In this document: in pieces, positions 5,371 to 5,525 of the stretch
How positions within the stretch are numbered: the stretch's first letter is position 1
How the letters are laid out: each line of letters opens with the position of its first letter
Assembly: GCA_002473165.1 (NCBI GenBank)
Contig: DKSD01000076.1
Coordinates: forward strand, 1-5,525
Source of the DNA: Succinatimonas sp. UBA7265
GTDB lineage: Bacteria > Pseudomonadota > Gammaproteobacteria > Enterobacterales > Succinivibrionaceae
Length of the DNA stretch: 5,525 bases
Direction of reading: 5' to 3'
Made by a program: the position numbers and the translations under genes
The notes under the pieces: model-generated
What the model saw: the letters and a program-made list of their open reading frames with translations, nothing else
Told to the model about the DNA's origin: nothing
The model's database searches: none

Positions 5371-5525
5371 CTGTCGGTTCAGGCAGCCAACGGCACGAAC
5401 ACCTCGTCAGACCGTACTTCCATCCAGGCCGAGGTCACGGCGCTGTCTCAGGAAATAACCCGCATCGCCTGCCGCACCACCTTCGGCGGCAAGAAGGTGC
5501 TTTCAGGCTTCGGCACCACCGAGTC
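5371..5525 (+). pseudogene. 5'-truncated flagellin fragment, running off the window end
   Basis: Translation in the frame starting at CTG 5371 gives LSVQAANGTN (1-10), DRTSIQAEVTALSQEITRIA (14-33) and TTFGGKKVLSG (36-46). This is the conserved part of the flagellin N-terminal D0/D1 domain that normally lies about 95-150 residues into the protein. The first roughly 95 residues, including any start codon and ribosome binding site, are absent: sequence upstream is the kinase gene, whose stop codon ends at 5365. In the consensus ...EI.RIA.TTTFNG..LL.G the first residues after RIA are Cys-Arg here. A flagellin of this kind would polymerise into the external filament, but this piece cannot be expressed as such. 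It may be a deletion/rearrangement remnant, a silent recombination cassette, or an assembly chimera. The 3' part lies beyond the window, so its far end cannot be judged. Confidence 0.75.

Noticed and set aside
5371..5525. A complete or normally expressed flagellin gene
   Set aside because: There is no start codon or ribosome binding site in frame and about 95 N-terminal residues are missing.
1..5525. CRISPR array, tRNA, rRNA, insertion sequence or phage genes
   Set aside because: No regularly spaced direct repeats, cloverleaf sequence, transposase motifs or terminal inverted repeats were seen on either strand.

Overview
The window reads as a fragment of a GC-rich (roughly 58-60% by eye) proteobacterial chromosome. 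The ABC exporter subfamily, the DUF2333-like protein and the flagellin fragment (GT-rich motif EITRIA..TTFGG, as in Aeromonas/Shewanella-type flagellins) all point that way, most likely to a gammaproteobacterium. Species cannot be named. The sugar kinase instead resembles the Firmicutes-type 1-phosphofructokinases, which hints at transfer. No rRNA, tRNA, CRISPR array, insertion sequence or phage gene is visible.

Layout. Bases 1-247 are an AT-rich non-coding leader with long T runs, a small inverted repeat and a possible extended -10 promoter. Bases 248-1537 (+) encode a 429-residue AlbA_2/Schlafen-like plus GHKL-ATPase-like plus winged-helix protein of the COG2865 type, probably a nucleic-acid-binding regulator. 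Its stop codon lies only 2 bp from the stop codon of the oppositely oriented ABC exporter (1540-3372, -). Just upstream of the exporter and 6 bp away, on the same strand, is a single-pass membrane protein that I match to DUF2333 (3379 to about 4284, -), so these two form an operon. A region of about 170 bp (4285-4453) with several inverted repeats separates this operon from a divergent PfkB-family kinase (4454-5365, +). Only 5 bp after the kinase stop, the sequence becomes the middle of a flagellin N-terminal domain that runs off the window end without its own start.

How they fit together. The clearest functional unit is the DUF2333-ABC exporter pair: a homodimeric type IV (MsbA-like) ABC exporter co-expressed with an inner-membrane-anchored protein whose bulk is probably periplasmic. 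The kinase stands alone, with no fructose PTS genes beside it, and several of its family motifs are altered. The most unusual point is the kinase/flagellin junction, which is either a real genomic rearrangement leaving a headless flagellin segment or an assembly chimera near a contig end. No complete novel system can be demonstrated from this window alone.
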